NCBI GenBank assembly: GCA_020081605.1
Contig: JAHREC010000030.1
Span: 744,001-808,000, forward strand
Length of the DNA: 64,000 nt
Direction: 5' to 3'
Source of the DNA: Albifimbria verrucaria
Lineage: Eukaryota > Ascomycota > Sordariomycetes > Hypocreales > Stachybotryaceae
Shown here piece after piece: positions 60,166-64,000 of this stretch; the first letter of the stretch is position 1, and each line of letters opens with the position of its first letter. The position numbers and the translations under genes are program-made. A model generated the notes under the pieces. The model saw only the letters and a list, made by a program, of their open reading frames with translations. It was not told the origin of the DNA and did no database searches.

Positions 60166-62437
60166 CTAGTATCTCGGCCTTTTACCACCAGCCTTTTCGG
60201 ACTCTTCGGAAGTGGCTACTAGATGGAATGTTGGCTGGGCTTTGTGTGGGTTACCTAAGAGACTATTGCCGACCTTGACATAGCCTCCTAAGTGACCTGT
60301 AATACTGATAGAAGTCGGGGACGGCGAGCCAGATGTGAGAAAGATATCTACACCATCAAAGTCGCCGCTTGTTCTCGTATCAAACACCACTTGTGTTTCA
60401 GACTTTTGCTGAATGACATCTGCGGGAGTGTCCAGAACACCACCGAATGGCTTGACCTCGTCGATGGTTGCATCAGCAACTAAAATTGAGCCATGCCATA
60501 CAGCTTCTCGATATCTGTCGTAGAGGCGTGCGCCGCCCCAGGTAACACGAATCTTCTTGCGAGTTGGAGAGATTGCCTGTTCAGCCACCTCTTGCTGAAG
60601 ATTACGATGAAGAATCCGACCCGTAGCATCCCAAGCTTCTATCTCGGAGAAACCTGTTGTTCCATAGAATTGGTATTTGAAAACCACCGTCTCATCATCC
60701 TTCACAACTAGATCATCGCCCTGGAGCGCGGTTCCGTCTTTAGCGCTAACGAAACCGACCAAACGCTCTCCTGTTGTAGCAAATGTCCTGCGAGCACGCA
60801 ACGCTTGACCAACAGTCTTCCAATCCAGGTTTTCGGCCAGCACACCTGTCAAGCCGCCCTTGGTGCCGAACACTGCCGTGCCTGGCACGCCACCACCGCA
60901 ACGACCCCGATGCTCGTCTGAGTTTGCTGACACGCCCAACTTCCAACCACGCTTGATTGCATCGCGAAGCAACCATTCAAAATGTCCCCAAGCACTTCCA
61001 ATCTCAAGTAGTCTCTCCAGTTTTGGATGGTGCCATGCCAAGTTAGCACGACGCCCGCCCACATGTGGGATTAGTAGATGTTTCTCCGGCGAGTGTGCAT
61101 AAGTTGCGTAGACTTCGTCCAGAGGCCAAGCACCTGGAACCAATTCGGCCGGTCCATCTTCGTTCCATTCGAAACTCCGAGCGACGTTACCCTTTTATCG
61201 AAGGGGAATTCAGGGACATGATCGGCCTGATCTGTCTTTCCAGGGTCATCCAAGAAAACAACATTGTGATCTCCACCTGCCGCCGAATTACCGCACCATT
61301 CGGTGCCGGGAAAGACAACGAACTTTCCGCTCTCGTTTACTTTACGAATAATATCAAGAGTTGCATCCCACCGTTGTTTAGTGACGTTGAAATCGTTAGC
61401 TGTATAACCCACGATATCGAGGCCAGCAATCTGCTGGGCATAGGAGAAATTGTACGTGGTCGAATTGGTGCCGACAGTGTCGTCTGAGTGAACGTGTAGG
61501 TCTGCGAAAAGGACACGTGAAATAGGAATAGAGGCGTCGACTGATAGGTGATCCAGGAGACTAGCAATGACATTGTCACCCTTGTCTATGACTATTACCG
61601 ATAGCTCGTAATCTCCTTCTGCAGATAAAGTTGTTGTAAAACTTGTGGTCGTCCAGCCTTGACCCGGAAACGAAATGATATCACCCCATAGATCTTCCGA
61701 TGAGCCCTGCTTAGTGATTGAGATTCGTGCCCGAAAGCCGTCGAGGTCGGCTGTCGCATTTCCCCACTCATCTTCGGTGTGGACATGGATGGAGAATGAG
61801 ACGCCTGGTTTCACGACCCGAGGACTTAAAGCTTTCAACTTTGTGGGCTTTCCCGGAAGAATGGGGAACTCAATGTCAGGCTTTATAGGTGCAAATCTCG
61901 AAGTGCCAACTGGATCAATGTACCATCTCATTCGAAAGCTGTCTTCCACAAAGGTTTGAACGCGGGTGCCACGGGCTCCCATCTCCTGTCACCCAAGCGC
62001 ACCATAATTCGATCGCCCGGATTCATGTAGCCATCCACAATATCGATGATAATGGCCTTTTGGAAGGGTCTTTCGTGTCCTTTCTGATCAAAGCGAACCG
62101 CAAGGGACTGAACCGTAGCTGGTTCTTGGCCAGGACGCAAAGGACCTGGCACGTACTCAGCGGAGACATAATTGTCTTCTTTGGGGTCCGATGTTTGGAA
62201 CAATGCCCAATCTGAGTAGAATTTGAATGTCCCTTTGATCCAAGCTCCATCAGCCAGCCCGCTACCTCCCACAGTATAGTCGACAATTACTTCCGCCCAT
62301 TGACCCGCGGTGAGCTTCTTGGTGTTGCATTGGAGGGTTCCGAGGAAGGGTAAAGATTTCGTGTACTGATACAGGCCAACTGGTGCAAAGTATGAACCTG
62401 CCGAGGCGGCAAGTTCGTCATTTGACAGCAACTTCAT
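60166..62437 (-). CDS. DUF3604 family protein (PHP-like metal-dependent hydrolase candidate)
   Basis: Start MKLLSNDELAASAGSYFAPV at 62437. An N-terminal beta-rich domain (KKLTAGQWAEVIVDYTVGGS) is followed by a domain with KPGVSFSIHVHTEDEWGNAT. The core reads RVLFADLHVHSDDTVGTNST, then QIAGLDIVGYTANDFNVTKQ, FPGTEWCGNSAAGGDHNVVF, LLIPHVGGRRANLAWHHP and KLGVSANSDEHRGRCGGGVP. The spaced His/Asp residues (LHVHSD, PHVGG, SDEHRG) are what PHP-type phosphoesterases use to bind metals. A C-terminal beta domain ends at 60166. DUF3604 (PF12228) is common in bacteria and patchy in fungi; its reaction is not established. There are no introns. One G near 61980 and one C near 61130 are lost. The gene is otherwise full length, about 755 residues. 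Confidence 0.8.
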
Positions 62438-63242
62438 CCTGTTTCAATGAATGTTACGATATCGTCTTTATTTTCCTCCAGTCTGAACTCAAGATTTTCA
62501 GATTGATGTAGGTTCTTATCAAGACACAAAAGCCATGAGAATCAAATAGTTTGCGATATCCGCTTGAACATTGGTTATCGTCGGGCAGTTTCCGACCGGC
62601 CGGGTGGGGATTGAGTGGGCTAACGTGGTGGTGAAATCCTATAGCGCGATGATGTGATTCCAACGGATTTCCGTATGCAGTGGAACTTCAATATGTTATT
62701 GGCTAAGCAGCTCCCGATGTCGACAAATGTGCTCATGTTCTTTGATCATCCACCAGTCATACATACATCTTAAGGCTCACGCCAGCGAGTCATATGGACC
62801 CAAGTCCGCTTGTGCCCCTGTTGTTAAGTGCTTTAGCCTGATGATGTTTGGCTAAACAGTCTCCTCCCAATCCCACAAGAGAACTGCACATAACATTGAT
62901 TGACTTTGGCCGTTTAAGAGTCTAAAAGTGATCCACACTCGTTCCAAGGCTGCGGAACGGACCCATTGTAGGAGGCGAAACCATCCAGTAATGGCTGATG
63001 ATGCGAAGCCAAGAGAACGTGGGTGGTCAGTAGTTCGCAGAGTATCGATGGCGTGCTCAAATGCACTGATAGAAAACAAGGCTCTGAAACGCATATTTGG
63101 CGAGACTTATCGCAGTTGTTTGCTACTATCATTACCTTTCGTCCCTGGGCTGATAAAAGACCCGATGGCCACCTGTATTTGATAACATACAATGGCAGTT
63201 GTTTAGACATTCGAGAAGTCAACCTGATTCAAGTCTTTAACA
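62438..63242. promoter_or_regulatory. Divergent promoter between the DUF3604 and MFS genes
   Basis: 805 bases between two outward-facing start codons. No gene lies within it. The arrangement suggests co-regulation of a hydrolase and its transporter, without a motif I can name. Confidence 0.45.
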
Positions 63243-64000
63243 ATGGCAACCATACCTATCGAGAAAAGCAATCTCGAAAAGTCCACTTTTGGACCAGCCG
63301 ATGATGCATCAGACCTGAAAGAGACGGCTCTCCAGACTGACTGGTCTCCAGATGAAGAGAAAAGGGCCAAACGAAAGCAAGTCTACACGACATATATCGT
63401 GATCTTCGGTTGCAGCTAGAATTCCAACTAACTCTACCAATAGATTAGACTTCATCATTATGCCTCTTCTGACTCTCGGCTTCTTTTGCCTACGTATGTT
63501 CCCAGGGATCTAAGGTAGTTTGCCGTCTCCACAACCACTAACCAGTTCACAGAGCTCGATCGAGGAAACATTGCCAATGCCATCACAGATTCATTCATGG
63601 AAGATGTTGGCATCACTCAGTTTCAATTCAATATTGGTCAACAGCTCTTGTCCCTTGGGATTGTTCTGTTTGAGATCCCATCCAACATGATCTTATACAA
63701 GGTCGGACCAGGAAAATGGCTCACATTTCAACTTTTCCTATTTGGTCTGGTGAGCACTTTCCAAGCATGGCAGAAAAACTACACCGGATTTCTGGTGACG
63801 CGGTTTCTGCTCGGTGTTACAGAATCTGGATATATTCCTGGAGGACTGTGGACTTTGTCAACATGGTATACCCGCCCTGAAACAGCGAAGCGTGTCATGA
63901 TATTCTTCTTCGGCAATCAGCTCGGTCAAGCCTCCGCCAAGCTGATTGCATACGGAATTCTTCATATGAAGGGGTTGGAGGCCATCCGGGTTGGTTCTGG
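63243..64000 (+). CDS. MFS transporter, ACS (Dal5-like) family, 3' end outside window
   Basis: Start MATIPIEKSNLEKSTFGPAD at 63243, then an acidic tail to EEKRAKRK. Intron 1 is about 63402-63450. The next exon encodes DFIIMPLLTLGFFCL, and intron 2 (GTATGT...CACAG, about 63495-63551) leads to QLDRGNIANAITDSFMED, the family's D-R-x-N-I motif after helix 1. Then come FNIGQQLLSLGIVLFEIPSN, MILYKVGPGKW, and FLVTRFLLGVTESGYIPGGL, and the gene continues to the window edge. The exon 1/2 join needs one extra base to hold frame, like other breaks here. Relatives import carboxylates such as allantoate, nicotinate, pantothenate or phthalate-like compounds. Confidence 0.85.

Overview
The window is nuclear DNA from a filamentous ascomycete (Pezizomycotina). 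It most likely comes from a Sordariomycete, possibly Hypocreales, but I cannot name a genus. The evidence is short introns (roughly 45-90 bases) with GTAAGT-type donors and CTAAC-like branch sites, an acrB homologue, Zn2Cys6 regulators, a LysM protein beside a large GH18 chitinase, and 5S rRNA copies away from any rDNA repeat. GC-rich housekeeping blocks alternate with AT-richer accessory blocks that hold relics and secondary-metabolism genes.

Layout. 0-18 kb is mostly housekeeping: the end of a SAM methyltransferase gene, a small LYR-motif mitochondrial protein, a basic unknown protein, a gene-poor 4.8 kb stretch, acrB (ubiquitin/endocytic signalling), an F-box protein and an FHIP/RAI16-like trafficking protein. 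18.6-25.2 kb is AT-rich and gene-poor. It holds the decayed 3' end of a highly reducing polyketide synthase, a Zn2Cys6 regulator and two 5S rRNA genes. 25.9-29.2 kb carries a Gfo/Idh/MocA oxidoreductase with an in-frame stop and an unknown protein. 29.9-36.5 kb is a divergent pair: a secreted LysM protein and a large modular chitinase. 37.8-48.4 kb returns to metabolism: an ACS-type MFS permease, a membrane acyltransferase, D-amino-acid oxidase and NAD(H) kinase. 48.6-58.2 kb is again accessory. It has a broken Zn2Cys6 regulator, an EthD-type decarboxylase, a DUF1772/anthrone-oxygenase-like membrane protein, a GST, a broken saccharopine-dehydrogenase-like gene and a lipocalin-like gene with one in-frame stop. 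This set resembles the tailoring part of emodin/atrochrysone-type clusters, without its polyketide synthase in view. 60.2-64 kb has a DUF3604 protein divergent from a second ACS-type MFS transporter that runs off the window.

A caution applies throughout. More than a dozen otherwise well-conserved genes contain frame jumps. Every jump I could resolve has the same direction and form: one base lost, usually from a short run of C, G or A. The housekeeping genes affected (acrB, NAD kinase, FHIP, acyltransferase) are unlikely all to be dead, so homopolymer undercalling in the assembly is the simplest explanation. Gene spans below therefore cover the whole conserved reading across these jumps. True decay (several unrelated lesions, or in-frame stops with the frame kept) is marked separately.
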